Source: Pyropia yezoensis
Lineage: Eukaryota; Rhodophyta; Bangiophyceae; Bangiales; Bangiaceae
DNA length: 64,000 nt
Assembly (NCBI GenBank): GCA_009829735.1
Contig: CM020619.1
Location: forward strand, 21,756,671-21,820,670
Direction: 5' to 3'
The position numbers and the translations under genes were made by a program. Under the pieces are notes generated by a model, which saw only the letters and a program-made list of their open reading frames with translations, did not search any database and was not told the DNA's origin. Below, piece by piece: positions 39,798 through 49,987 of the stretch. Numbering within the stretch: the first letter of the stretch is position 1; each line of letters opens with the position of its first letter.

Positions 39798-42700
39798 TCA
39801 ACGCCTACGGTCTCGCGGCTGCCGCGCCGCCACCACCCCCAGCTGGTACCGCATGACTCGCTCCACTACCCCCACCCCCTCATCCTCACCCCCGCCGTCC
39901 CCGCAACCGCGACCGCTGCCGCCGTCGCCGTTGCCGCCGTTGCCGCCGCCGCCGCCGCCACTGACGCCGCAGTTGACGCCGTCGCCCTCATCCGTCCCCC
40001 CCCCCCCCCCCCCAGCCGCGACAGCGGCGGCGTCGGCCGCCCGACCCACATCTATCACCGACGCCACCTCCGCTGCCACCCTCGCATGGGAGGCGGGGAG
40101 CCTCCCCCCACGCCTCGGCTGCTGCCCCCCCCCCGAGGTGGCCAGCTCCACCGCGGCCGCCGCCGCGGCCGCCGCCCATCGGCGGCTCCCGTGGCGGAGG
40201 GCGGCGGCAAGCGACGCGGGCGGAGGGGGGTAGCCGGCGCCGTCGCCGCGCATGGTGGCGACGGCCTCTGCCACTGCCGCACGCGCAGGCATCCCCGTCC
40301 CGTCACTACCACCGCTGGCACCCCCACCGCCGCCCCCACCGCCACCCCCACCGGCAGTGCCGCCACCGTCCGTGGCGGTGGCCGCGGCCGCGGCAGCGAC
40401 GGCATCGCGACCGCGGGCCGCCGCGGCAGCGGCGGCGGCGGCGGCGGTCACGCCGGGGGGGACCCCCCCACGACGCGCCGATGCGGCAGCCCCCGGTCGG
40501 ACGGCCCCCCCCACCGCCGCGGTGGCCAGCAGTGCCGTCAGCGCGCCAGCTGCGAGTGGAGGCGACGGCAGGGCGGCAGCCCCCCCCCCCCCCCCGCCTC
40601 TGCTTTCACCCCCCCGGCCCAGACGCGCCATTGCCGCAGCAAGCACCTCCGCCGCCGCCCGCACGCACGGGTGCCCCGGCGGGTGGCGCGCAGCGGCCGC
40701 GTGCGCCGCCGCGTCGGCCACCCACTGCACCGCCAGGGCGGCGATCGACCGCGGGGCGGCAGCGAGGCCACCGCCGCCGCCCGCCGATGCTGACGCCGAC
40801 ACCGCCGCCGCCGCCGCCGCCACCCGTGGCGGCACCGCACACGCACGGCCGGGGGGGGCGGAAGACAGGCCCAGGCGCAGAGCGGTCAGCAGCGGCACGA
40901 CGGCGGGGGGGTGGCGCGCCGCCAGGGGGACCACCGCCCCGTCGTCGGGCGGGACCGCCATGGCGGCCAACCACAGCAGACGGCCGGGCGCGTCGGCACA
41001 GCAGGGTGAAGGGAGGTGGGGGGAGGAGGAGGGGGCCGCCCCACCCCCGTCGAGGTCACTGCCGCCACCGCCGCAGGAGTCGCCGTCGACTGATCCAAGA
41101 GGTATACCCGCGACGAGGTCGGCCGCCTTGGCCGCGGCGACCGGACCGGGCGCCCTTTGACCCCCCCCCCCATCCCGGTCCGTCGCGTGGTCCAACCCAT
41201 CCACCAGCGCTCGGTAGACGCGCACGTCCGCCACCGCGGCGGCCACCACCGCGAGGGCAGCGGTCCCTCCGCCCCAGTGCCTCGCCGTCTGCCGCCTGGC
41301 AAGCTCCCCCACAGCAGCAGGGCTTTCTTGCGCTCCACCCCCACCCACCCCGAACCCCCCCCTCCCACACAAAACACACGCCGCGCGCACTGCTGCCGTC
41401 CGCACCGCTGCGGATGCGGCCACTGCTACCACCCGCGCGGGTGCGTCGAGACGCGCCCACGCCCCCCCAGCCGAACCGCCTCCCCTGGCCAGGTCGGTCA
41501 CGAGCCCGGCGGCCAGGGGACGCGGCAACGCACCGCCACCGCCGCCGTCACCGTCAGACGCGGCCGCCGAGGCGGCCAGCAGCGCGGACGCGGCGGAGCC
41601 GACCGCATCGGCAGCGGGGCCCCCAGCGGGGGGGGGAGCGCCAACCGCTGGGGTGAGCGCGCCAACCGCGGCCGAGACGACAGGGGCGGGTAGTGGAGGT
41701 GGCGCCGGCAGGCCGAACCCATCGGACGCTCGCACCGAGGCCGCCAGGTGGCACGCCGCGGCGGCAAGGCCCGCCTCCCCGACGGTGGCGACCCACGCCG
41801 TGGCCGCCGGGGTGGGGGTCTCGCCGTCCGCACCTGCCGACGCTACTGGGGCCACAGACGCCAACGCAAGCGGAAGCACGCCCGCCGCACCGCCCGCGAG
41901 GGGAGGAGCGGGCGGGCGCACCAACACGGCAACGAGACGGCACACCCAACCTGCCGCACGGTCGGCCACACCAGCGTCGGCCAGTGCGGGAGCAACACCC
42001 CCCGCCGCCGTTGCCGGCACCTCAGGCGCCGTCGGCTGCACGTACGCAAGCGCCGCCGCCACGAGCGCAGACGCGGTGGTCGGGTGGGCGAGCGCCCCCA
42101 TCGTGGGCGATTCCCCCCCGCCACGGCTCCCCCATGCTGCATCGCCAACCGCCACCCGGCCGAGGGCGGCAGGCAGGTGCAGGGCGGCAGCCACCGCCGC
42201 TGCTACAGACGGCGCCGCCCGTGTGGCGGCAGTGGCAGTGGCCAGTGCAGCCGCCAGGGATAGGGGGGGAAGGGGGGGCCGGATGGCACCGCCGGTCGGC
42301 GCGGCGGGGACGCCAGCTGCGCCCAGGGTGGTCAACGCGCCGGCGACCGCCGCCGCGTCTGGGGTGGCGCCGGCCGCCCAGCGCAGTAGGGGCCCTCGCC
42401 CTCCACCACCGACACCGTCCTCTTCGTCAGACGAGGAAGGCGACAGCGGGTGGCGTGGGAGGTGGGGGGAAGCGGCACGTCTGGGCGGCATGCGTGCGCA
42501 AGAAGCGACGCCCCACGGGTCGGCCGTCGCCATGGCCACCAGCGATCGGGAACCAGGGCGGCCCGACACGGTACCGCCACCGAGGCTACCCTTCCCCGCA
42601 GCCACTGTGTCCGCAACGGCAGCACAGATGAGAGACGCACTGCGCGCGGCTGCGAGGTCGGGCCCGAATGGCGACGAAACACCATCGAGGGCGTCGGCCG

Positions 42701-43448
42701 CATCGCCCCCAGCGGCGGCAGGGCGAGCGCCACGCCGGCGTCGCCGTGGGGTGGCGCCGCTAACCTGCGCCACGCCTGGTGGCGACCGTAAGGGCGCCTC
42801 GCGGGCGGGGCCCGCGCCGCCGTCGTCGCTCACAACCAGTTGCCCGTGGCCGTCACAATGTCCGCCGCGGCGGCGGACGCCGACCAAGACGACCTCGTCG
42901 TCTGTGCTGCTGCCATCAACCACCGCCGAGCGGGGCCGGCCGCCGCGCAGGTTGCCGGGCGCGCTCTCCCCACCGGCCGTGTCTGCGCCAGACGCCACCG
43001 ACTCGCTGCTCCCACGAACTAACTCAAGGGGCGAAGGGGGGAGGTCAGAATCGGAGGATGGGGTGGCCGAGACGCTCGCGACGGCGGTGCGGCGCAGCCG
43101 CTGCAGCGGCCGCCGCCGCCGCCGCAGGGATGGTGATGGAGAATCCGAACCCCCGCCGGGGACGGGTGTATCCCCTCCCGACGACGAGCAGCTCGCCCCA
43201 CCAAGAGAGCGAGCAGAAGATGATGAATAGACAGGGCAAGAGGGGGGGGAGGGGGGGGTGGCGGCCGCCGTGCGTCGTAGACGCCGCCGCTTGTGACGGT
43301 GGTGCGGTCCCGTCGGAGACGACAAGCCCCCCGCGTCCGAGTCGTACTCGTCCACATCGCTGCGACGGGGCGGCGCGCCACCACCACCACTGCTTGGGGT
43401 GGAGGGGGGGGTGGTCCAGCGGCGGGCGAGGCGGCGACCCCGCTTCAT
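39798..43448 (-). CDS. Large Ala/Gly-rich hypothetical protein, 1216 aa
   Basis: Open from an ATG at 43448 (MKRGRRLARRW); an upstream in-frame ATG at 43568 exists but adds an unlikely leader. Residues 1-230 are basic and Ser/Asp-rich, with KRRRLRRTAA and RRRRRPLQRLRRTAV, which look like nuclear localisation signals, and DSDAGG- and STDDEV-type acidic patches. The rest is almost wholly Ala-rich predicted helix interrupted by Gly runs, with segments such as VAALLVAAALAYVQPTAPEV-like helices and the C-terminus VERVMRYQLGVVAARQPRDR. The opposite strand has long open frames too, as expected at this G+C, but they are Pro/Arg-rich and fragmented. No family recognised; a helical-repeat scaffold is possible. 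Confidence 0.5.
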   Translation of the reverse strand: MKRGRRLARRWTTPPSTPSSGGGGAPPRRSDVDEYDSDAGGLSSPTGPHHRHKRRRLRRTAAATPPSPPSCPVYSSSSARSLGGASCSSSGGDTPVPGGGSDSPSPSLRRRRRPLQRLRRTAVASVSATPSSDSDLPPSPLELVRGSSESVASGADTAGGESAPGNLRGGRPRSAVVDGSSTDDEVVLVGVRRRGGHCDGHGQLVVSDDGGAGPAREAPLRSPPGVAQVSGATPRRRRRGARPAAAGGDAADALDGVSSPFGPDLAAARSASLICAAVADTVAAGKGSLGGGTVSGRPGSRSLVAMATADPWGVASCARMPPRRAASPHLPRHPLSPSSSDEEDGVGGGGRGPLLRWAAGATPDAAAVAGALTTLGAAGVPAAPTGGAIRPPLPPLSLAAALATATAATRAAPSVAAAVAAALHLPAALGRVAVGDAAWGSRGGGESPTMGALAHPTTASALVAAALAYVQPTAPEVPATAAGGVAPALADAGVADRAAGWVCRLVAVLVRPPAPPLAGGAAGVLPLALASVAPVASAGADGETPTPAATAWVATVGEAGLAAAACHLAASVRASDGFGLPAPPPLPAPVVSAAVGALTPAVGAPPPAGGPAADAVGSAASALLAASAAASDGDGGGGGALPRPLAAGLVTDLARGGGSAGGAWARLDAPARVVAVAASAAVRTAAVRAACVLCGRGGFGVGGGGAQESPAAVGELARRQTARHWGGGTAALAVVAAAVADVRVYRALVDGLDHATDRDGGGGQRAPGPVAAAKAADLVAGIPLGSVDGDSCGGGGSDLDGGGAAPSSSPHLPSPCCADAPGRLLWLAAMAVPPDDGAVVPLAARHPPAVVPLLTALRLGLSSAPPGRACAVPPRVAAAAAAVSASASAGGGGGLAAAPRSIAALAVQWVADAAAHAAAARHPPGHPCVRAAAEVLAAAMARLGRGGESRGGGGGGAAALPSPPLAAGALTALLATAAVGGAVRPGAAASARRGGVPPGVTAAAAAAAAAARGRDAVAAAAAATATDGGGTAGGGGGGGGGGGASGGSDGTGMPARAAVAEAVATMRGDGAGYPPPPASLAAALRHGSRRWAAAAAAAAVELATSGGGQQPRRGGRLPASHARVAAEVASVIDVGRAADAAAVAAGGGGGGTDEGDGVNCGVSGGGGGGNGGNGDGGSGRGCGDGGGEDEGVGVVERVMRYQLGVVAARQPRDRRR

Positions 43449-44569
43449 GGTCGCCCCATATCCCCGATACTGAGCGGGGAGTAGGAGCGCGGTGGGGGAA
43501 GGGGTGGCGACGAAGATATGTACGCAGGACACGCAGGGATCGAAAAAGGGAAACGGTCGCGCACACACCAGCGACTGCGGGAGACTTCGGTTGCACAGGA
43601 CCTAGTAGTTAATCTGATTTACCATGCAGAGTCGTCCAGTCGTTTTCCCATCGACCACAGCATTACGTGACAACCCGCCATGCATAGATATATGGATGCA
43701 CCCGAGCGTTTCGCCGCTGCCGACCTCCTCCGCCTCCCAATGCACCCCCTCCGCCACACCCACCTCGTACTCGTCACGACGGTCGTCACCCTTGCGGCGC
43801 TCCTACATACCACACTCACGGCCTGCCTGCGGCAGGTTGCAGTCTCGTGCAGGTGAAACATGCCACGATGGCACAATACACCCGGGTGAGGGTGGCGTCG
43901 GCATGCATGGCCAACTACCGAAGGTCCGTGACCATGCATTGAGAAATGGCCGCCGTCTGTCGTTAGTCCGAGAGAGATTGCGGGGGAAGAAAGCAGGGTG
44001 GTAGGCGGGGAGAGCAACGTGCCAACGCGATGTGCAACATCTCATTGACCTGTGACCATACGCACGGCCATCCGCGGTGGTGGCACCGCCTGCCGGTGGC
44101 CGCTTGCGGCCCTCGCCCGCCCGCCGCCGCCACCGCCCCCACGGTGCCACGCGGGTCGGCGACGGCACCATCTGTTGGTCGGCAGCGCGACCACCTCCCA
44201 CCCAACCGCAGCCCCCCCAACTGTGCTGCCATGAGTGGCTCCGCCTGGGGCCTCCTCGTGAGCGTCGTGCCGCCCTCGCTGCGACCGGCTGCATCGTCGG
44301 CAACAGCGAAGGACCGTGGCAGCGACGGCCGACGGGGTGCGTAAGAGGGCGGGGAGAGGTGACACACGATGGCTTGTGCAGCGGTGCATCCGTCACCCAT
44401 CCGCCACTCTTTGCTTCGCATTCGCCATCAAGACCTCCCCAATCGACTCAGAAGCTGTTGGCGTTCTGTTGCGGTTGGCGGTCTGCTACAGTTGGCGGGT
44501 GACTCGGGGTGGTCTGCGTATTCAATCCCGCCCCCCTCTCGCTCCCGCCCTTCCATCCAGCGCGCGTCG
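43449..44569. other. Divergent intergenic region
   Basis: Lies between two genes pointing away from each other (39798-43448 minus, 44570-45835 plus), so it should contain both promoters. 43570-43740 and 43950-44060 are less GC-rich than the flanks. Short frames here have no support. Confidence 0.4.
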
Positions 44570-45835
44570 ATGAGGTCCTCCCGCGCGCCCACGAGGGGCG
44601 CAGCCGCCGTCTCCCCTCCTGCCCCCTACCCGCTGGCGTGCTTTCGCTCCTACGGCGGAGGCATCTCGGCGAACAAGGCAGCTGACCGGACTTACCAGCG
44701 GCGGCTCGCAGCCGCCGCTGCCCGTGCGGGCGACGGCGTCTTCGTGGTGGGCGCGCCGGCCACACTCGGGGGGAGGGCGACGGCTGTTGTGGCCACGACC
44801 GCCACCCCCACCGCGCCCGGGGAGTCTTTCCATGCTCCTGCTCCGCCGACGAGTTGCCCTCAGTCCGCCCCTCCTGCTGCGGCTGCGTGGGTCAGGGAGC
44901 GCCCAGCCCCCCCTCCCTCCGGTGCCCCCCCTCCGGTGCCCCTCCCGGCCATCCAGTCGGCGAAACCGTATGGGGACTGCCCCGCCGCCGACATTTTCGT
45001 ACTCGTTGGCAATGCCGGGCGCTCCCTCGCCGCCGACATAACCGTCTGCTTGGCCTCCCTCCGCAGTGGCGCCTATGTGGTCACTGAGGCACACCTGGGC
45101 GTCTTGCGCGCCCGTTGGGTGCACCTGGCTCGCCACCAGCGGGTGTTCCTCTCCCTCGCCGCCGGCTGGTGGGCGGGATGGGTGGCGGCGGCAGGGTCGC
45201 CGCCACTAGACGACGCGCTGCGGCGACTGGCGGCAGCCGCCGCGTCAGCAGACGCAGCGTGGGCGGCATTTGCGACCGCACCCGACGCGGCGGCACTGCT
45301 GCCCCGCCTGTGGGTGGCACTGGCGGAGGCCATAACAGCTGGCGCCGCGGCTGCATCGGCGGCCGAGGGCATCCTCCCCGCCGTTGTGGCTTCGTCCACC
45401 TCGGCCACGGGCGGGAGGCAACAGAGGCGACCGCGACCGGGGGGGCGGGGGGGGAGCGTGGTCCGCGCCGCCGCCGCCGCTGACGCTGCCGCGGTAGCGG
45501 CAGCAACCGCCGCCCACGGTCCTACCGATGCGGTGCACCTGCTGTGTCGGGGGGTGCCCGCCGAGGCGCGGTCGGCAGTAGCGCCGCGGCTGGCGCGCCA
45601 AGCCGCCGCCGCCCGCCGTCGGCCGCGGCATGAGCAGGATGGCGGACGAGCATGCGCGGGGCGCCACGCCCGCCGCGACGCCACCACCGCCACCGCCGTG
45701 GCGGGCCGCGAATGGGAGGCCCGCCAAGCGGGGGCGCTGCGCTTCTTTGCCAACGCCGCGGGGGGGGGGGGGGGGGGTGTGTGCCCGCGGGCACGCGCTA
45801 GCGTGCCGCCGCTGGCGCTGGTGGCTGTCGCATGA
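44570..45835 (+). CDS. Ala-rich hypothetical protein, 421 aa
   Basis: The start is the ATG at 44570 (MRSSRAPTRGAAAV), after a non-coding-looking open stretch. The N-terminal part contains CFRSYGGGISANKAADRTYQ and RRLAAAAARAGDGVFVVGAP, then a Pro-rich linker. Residues about 140-310 read DIFVLVGNAGRSLAADITVC, EAHLGVLRARWVHLARHQRV and LLPRLWVALAEAITAGAAAA, consistent with a helical or mixed fold. A poly-Gly run (GGG x 6 nt triplets) sits near the C-terminus over a 16-G homopolymer at about 45760, where a frame error would go unnoticed. No family recognised; two nearby Ala-rich regions (28.6-29.4 and 55.2-55.7 kb) have a similar style. Confidence 0.5.
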   Translation: MRSSRAPTRGAAAVSPPAPYPLACFRSYGGGISANKAADRTYQRRLAAAAARAGDGVFVVGAPATLGGRATAVVATTATPTAPGESFHAPAPPTSCPQSAPPAAAAWVRERPAPPPSGAPPPVPLPAIQSAKPYGDCPAADIFVLVGNAGRSLAADITVCLASLRSGAYVVTEAHLGVLRARWVHLARHQRVFLSLAAGWWAGWVAAAGSPPLDDALRRLAAAAASADAAWAAFATAPDAAALLPRLWVALAEAITAGAAAASAAEGILPAVVASSTSATGGRQQRRPRPGGRGGSVVRAAAAADAAAVAAATAAHGPTDAVHLLCRGVPAEARSAVAPRLARQAAAARRRPRHEQDGGRACAGRHARRDATTATAVAGREWEARQAGALRFFANAAGGGGGGVCPRARASVPPLALVAVA

Positions 45836-46034
45836 GGGGAAAGGCCTGTTTCTCGGTAGGGGGACGGGAGAGGGGAGGCATTGTGGTCTGCCCGGGCTAG
45901 TACGTAGTGTGCCTAAAAATTACTTAACATGCGCATCGCTGGAATGGTGTTCGCAATGCGCACTACTGGCATACAGGGAGATGCGCTGCGGAGATATCTA
46001 GACATCCAGTTCTTCCTGAGGGGAAAGGTACCGC

Positions 46035-46065
46035 ATTAGGGGATTAGGGGCAGCTTATTAGGGGA
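46035..46065 (+). repeat. Three ATTAGGGG units
   Basis: ATTAGGGG occurs at about 46035, 46043 and 46058. This is a short G-rich repeat of telomere-like or G-quadruplex-forming character, too short to call an interstitial telomere. Confidence 0.4.
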
Positions 46066-46146
46066 TCGAGGACGCCTAATCTTCCCACTGCATCAAGCCC
46101 AGGAGGCGGGTGCCGCCAAGTACGGCGCCGGAAGGCCTATCCGGCT

Positions 46147-46186
46147 CCTCTCGGGAAAGGTTCTCCAACCTTTCCCCTGGGAGAGG
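46147..46186. repeat. Strong stem-loop left of the DIRS-like element
   Basis: CCTCTC-GGGAAAGGTT (46147-46162) pairs with AACCTTTCCC-CTGGGAGAGG (46167-46186) around a 4-nt loop CTCC, with small bulges. It may mark the outer end of the retroelement or be a fold-back remnant. Confidence 0.6.
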
Positions 46187-46328
46187 AACTTAGTTGCCGG
46201 TTCCGGGCGTGTGTGCTCCTGCCTCAGTAGTAATGTGTCTAGTTGTTGTTGTAGGGGTTACGTCTGGGCAGCCGGGAGAGCTTGACTGGGCCGGGCCCGA
46301 CCGAGAGCCTCGGCGGGCCCGTGCCGGC

Positions 46329-46356
46329 CGCCGGCGGGATATAAGATCCCAGCCGG
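46329..46356 (+). promoter_or_regulatory. TATA-containing palindrome at the left end of the DIRS-like element
   Basis: GCCGGC..GGGAT ATAAG ATCCC..GCCGGC; the TATAAG core (46340-46345) sits in the loop of an inverted repeat, about 235 bp before the gag-like ATG. Probable element promoter. Confidence 0.45.
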
Positions 46357-46375
46357 CGGGCGAGGGGTGCACCGG

Positions 46376-46392
46376 CCGACGGCCGGCACGTT
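46376..46392 (+). repeat. Left terminal inverted sequence of the DIRS-like element
   Basis: CCGACGGCCGGCACGTT; its reverse complement AACGTGCCGGCCGTCGG matches 51928-51944 (AACGTGCCGGCCGACGG) at 16 of 17 positions. Confidence 0.55.
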
Positions 46393-46576
46393 CCTTCACC
46401 CTCGCGGATCGCCCACTCCACGCTCTTGGCCCGCGCGACTTAGTCGGCGTGCTGCTGGAGTGGACCCGCTCGGGGCGTTGGACCCATCGCCGCGGCGACG
46501 TGACTCACACGGACTACACCCGACGGTCGCTGACCGTCTTGGGGTACGGGCTGTACACCCGCTCAAGGGCCCCTGC

Positions 46577-48056
46577 ATGGGCCCTGCCATGTCAGGCTCG
46601 GATTCCGATTCCCCCCCTCCTCCCAGCGGCCGGCACCCTTCGGGCGCTCGTGTTGCGGGCGGCGGTCGGGAATCGGGATCTCGCTCTGGCTTTGCCGCCT
46701 CTCTGTCGCGGGTCCGCACGGCCCGGCAGATCCGTCGTCGTACCCGCCACGACTTGCTTCGTTCTGGCGAGGCGATCGCTGCACGGCGAGAGGCGCGCCG
46801 GGTGGCTGCATCTGCCCGGCGGGTGGCGGCGGATCGGGACGCGGAATCCGTCCCCCCCCCCCCCCCCCCCCCCTTCCCCGCCGCCTACGGCGGCGCGGCC
46901 GGACGCCGCTGCATCGGCGGCCGATCCCCCCCTCCCTGACGTTGACCGCACCCCTGGCGCGGGCTCGAGCCCCCCCCTGTTGGATGGCCCGGACACGCAG
47001 CCGGGCGGCGGCCCGACGGCGCCGGGAGGCTGGGGCGCCCCCGACGATCTCCGGACTGGCGGAAGCGGCCCGTTTGGCGGCCGCCTTGCCAACGGCCGCG
47101 GCTCAGCCTACCGTCACCCCGACGCCCCCGTCTCAGGACGCGCCGGCGGTAATGCCTTTGACGACCAGCCCTTTGACGGCGACGAGAACAACGACGCGCG
47201 CGCCAACTCAAGCATTGCCAGCGCCTTTGAAGCCGCGGCGGTGGAGTACGTCTACAGCAGCGGCCCCCGCATCCAGGGCTTTGAGCGGCCGCCCCGCCTC
47301 AGCGGGCCGGGCACCTTCCCCGTCCCCTTCCGCCCTACCGGCGACACGGCCTTCGCCGCCGAGTTCTCCAACGGCTCCCGCAACGCCATTGAGGCCGAGA
47401 TCCTCTTTATGGTCTGCACCTGGTTACAACACATCAACAACTCATTGGCCGACTGGGAGGACGGCCACCGCTCGTCCCCCCCCACCCTTGACGAATCTTT
47501 CGACGTCCACTCCACCACCCGCACCCATATCTTCCAAATCTACACTCTCCTCGCCACCCGATATGAGGTCCTGCTCACCTGGCGGACCGACCCGGGCTGG
47601 GCGGCCGCCCTTCACGACGCCATCCTCGGGCACACGGAGGCCCACTTCACCAACTTCGCCAGCCGTGACTTTCACCGAGTCGCCGCGCGGGACCGGGCGT
47701 CGCACGTCGCCCGAGATCGTGGCCGATCGCTCGCCCGCGCCCGCTCCGACGCCGCCGCTCAAGCGGCGGCGCGTCGCGACGCTGCCGACCGTGGCGGCGG
47801 TGGCCGCCGCAGCGGGGGCGGCGGTGGCTCTGGCGGTGGAGGCGGCGGCGGCGGCGGGAGCGGCGGAGGCTCTCGCGGAGGAGGCGGCGGAGGTGGCGGG
47901 ACCAGCACCCGCCGCAACAACGAGGGGAACAAGCCCCCCCATGGCGGGGGGGGAAACACTCACCACGGCGGCCGCTTCGGCGGTGGTAGCCGCCGCCACA
48001 CCGACGGCGGCCAAGGCCCAACGCCTGGCACGCCCCCCGGAGCTCCACCCGCCTGA
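46577..48056 (+). pseudogene. DIRS-like ORF1 (gag-like), broken at a poly-C run
   Basis: The ATG at 46577 opens GPAMSGSDSDS, then VRTARQIRRRTRHDLLRSGE and RREARRVAASARRVAADRD. A run of about 20 C at 46855-46874 shifts the frame; the alternative frame then continues to a stop at 48056. It includes ANSSIASAFEAAAVEYVYSS, NAIEAEILFMVCTWLQHIN, HIFQIYTLLATRYEVLLTWR and HTEAHFTNFASRDFHRVAAR, a helical, Trp/His-containing region reminiscent of DIRS/PAT gag proteins, and ends in a long Gly-rich, Arg-containing tail. The homopolymer makes a sequencing or slippage error as likely as a real mutation. Confidence 0.6.
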
Positions 48057-48246
48057 CCCCGGTCGGGGTTTCGGCTGGGGGCGACCGGCCGGCCACCACC
48101 ACGCACTTAATTCCGGCCGGCGAGTCTGCCCCAATCTCGTTGGTGGCGAGCTCGACTTCCCCCCCCCCTCCCCCCCCCCCCCCTGACCCCCCCTCCCCCC
48201 AGCCGACACCTGGAACCCAAGCCGTGGGCGCCGACAGGCCAGACCC

Positions 48247-48900
48247 CACCCCATCTTCGTCGTCGATATCAACACCAAGCCCCGCCTCGCCATCGACTAC
48301 AAGCACCAGAGCAGCTTCATGGAGGACCGGCCGTTCCGCTACAAGCAGATGGCGGAGTTTATTGTGGACATATGCCGCGACGACCATTTGACGTCGTGGG
48401 ACGTCGCCGACGCCTTCCATCACGTGTGGCTGGCAACCAACGAGAGCACGTTGTTGGCGTTCCGGGTCGCGCACATCATTTACTTCCCGCTCACCATGCC
48501 GTTCGGTTTGATGCTCGCCCCCTGGACTTGGACGAAGATTATGCGCCCGGTCGTCGCGTGCCTCCGCGCGCGCGGCTTCAAGATAATGCCGTACATGGAC
48601 GATTTTGGCTGTCGGGCGGCGACGCCGCACCGATCCACTCCAATATCTCAGGCCCAAGCGACGGCGGGCCGAGCGGTGGCCGTCGGGGTGTTCCGAGCTC
48701 GGCCTCGAGATCCACAAGACCAAGGGAGCAGTAGTCGGCACACAGTCGCTCGACCTGCTGGGCTTCACCATAGACACGTCCAGGTGCTTGCTACTCCTGA
48801 GGCCCGACCGCTTGCGGGGCGTCGTCGGGTCAGCCGTCTCACTGCGGCGGCACGCGACCACGCATTGACGCTGAGTCACGCTGCATGCCCTTCAACGTTT
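48247..48900 (+). pseudogene. DIRS-type reverse transcriptase, frameshifted after the active site
   Basis: The frame reads PIFVVDINTKPRLAIDYKHQ, SWDVADAFHHVWLATNESTL, FPLTMPFGLMLAPWTWTKIM and KIMPYMDDFG (active site YMDD). These are DIRS-1/PAT signatures and differ from the gypsy type. After about 48615 the frame is lost. Related sequence resumes in another frame as SELGLEIHKTKGAVV and SLDLLGFTIDTSRC (48690-48800), so at least two indels are present. No ATG precedes the domain, suggesting expression as a fusion or by frameshift. Confidence 0.78.
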
Positions 48901-48997
48901 TTGTGGGACGGCCGTCTCGACCTCCCCCGCCGTCCCGGACGCCCGGTTTCACTTCCAAGCCCTGTACGCGTGTCTCCCTCCGGGCCCACGGCGGGGG

Positions 48998-49987
48998 ATG
49001 CGGCAACTGTCGACTCGCGCCCTCACGGACCTGGAGTGGTGGTGCGGTCTGGCGACGTCCCGGGACGTTGGCCGTGCCTTGTGGCAACATCCGGTGTGCG
49101 GCGAGCTGACGACCGACGCCTGCGGGTACGGGTGGGGCGGCTTACTCGGCCGCCTGGTGCCCGCCCGTGGCTTCTTCTCCCGGGTCGACCAGGCGGCCCG
49201 CATCAATGTCCAGGAGATGCGGGCGATGCTCTACACGCTCCAGTCCTTCCCACACCTACGAGGTCCAGGCGTCATCCGGTTCCGGCTGGACTCCATGGTC
49301 AGTGTCCACGTCCTCAATTCCATGCGGTCACGGTCGCCCGCCCTGATGGACGTGGTGCGCGACCTCCACGCGGAACTTCATCGCCGCCATTTGAGGGCCG
49401 AGGGGTACTGGCTGTCGACGGTGGCCAACGCCCATGCCGACCGCCTGTCACGCGACCGCGATTCTTCAGACTGGGGCCTCCGCCGGTCAGTTTTCCTGGT
49501 TCTCCACTCCCGCTGGGGGCCTCTCACCATCGACAGGTTTGCGACCGTTCTCAACACGCACCTCCCTCGCTTCAACTGCGCCGTGGCCAACCCCGACGCC
49601 GAGGCGGTGGACGCCTACAAGCAACACTGGGGGGGGCCGGAGCACAACTACACCAACCCGCCCCTGTCGCAGGCCGAGTCGGCGATGTCCAAGGTCGCCG
49701 CAGACGGCACCTCGGCGGTCTTGGTGCTGCCCGTGTGGCCAGCTCAGCGGTGGTGGTGGCGCATCACCCGCCTTGCCCAAGCGGCGGTCATCCTCCCCGA
49801 CCGCGCGCCCCTCTTCACGCACGGCGAGTACGCGGGTCCCGGTCTCTCGCCACGCTGGCAAACGGCCGCATTTTACGTCGCACCACCGACGACACCGAGC
49901 ACGGTCTCCGCTGGCGAGAACATGCTGATTTGGGAATCGTGGCCTCCGTCGGCAAGACCAGCGCCGGCGCCGCGACCGCGCGGATGA
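48998..49987 (+). CDS. DIRS RNase H with C-terminal extension, 329 aa open frame
   Basis: Starts at an ATG within MRQLSTRALTDLEWW. RNase H motifs are ELTTDACGYGWGGLL (first Asp), NVQEMRAMLYTLQSF (Glu), IRFRLDSMVSVHVLN (Asp) and NAHADRLSRDRD (Asp). The following TIDRFATVLNTHLPRFNCAV, EHNYTNPPLSQ and VLVLPVWPAQRWWWRITRLA are the post-RNase H region typical of DIRS and Ngaro pol proteins. The frame is open throughout this part. Confidence 0.78.
   Translation: MRQLSTRALTDLEWWCGLATSRDVGRALWQHPVCGELTTDACGYGWGGLLGRLVPARGFFSRVDQAARINVQEMRAMLYTLQSFPHLRGPGVIRFRLDSMVSVHVLNSMRSRSPALMDVVRDLHAELHRRHLRAEGYWLSTVANAHADRLSRDRDSSDWGLRRSVFLVLHSRWGPLTIDRFATVLNTHLPRFNCAVANPDAEAVDAYKQHWGGPEHNYTNPPLSQAESAMSKVAADGTSAVLVLPVWPAQRWWWRITRLAQAAVILPDRAPLFTHGEYAGPGLSPRWQTAAFYVAPPTTPSTVSAGENMLIWESWPPSARPAPAPRPRG

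Noticed and set aside
40252..41656. Long plus-strand frames opposite the 1216-aa gene
   Set aside because: Pro/Arg-rich, overlapping each other in several frames, and shadowing the minus-strand open frame.
46035..46065. Interstitial telomere repeat
   Set aside because: Only three TTAGGGG-like units, not contiguous; too short for the claim.
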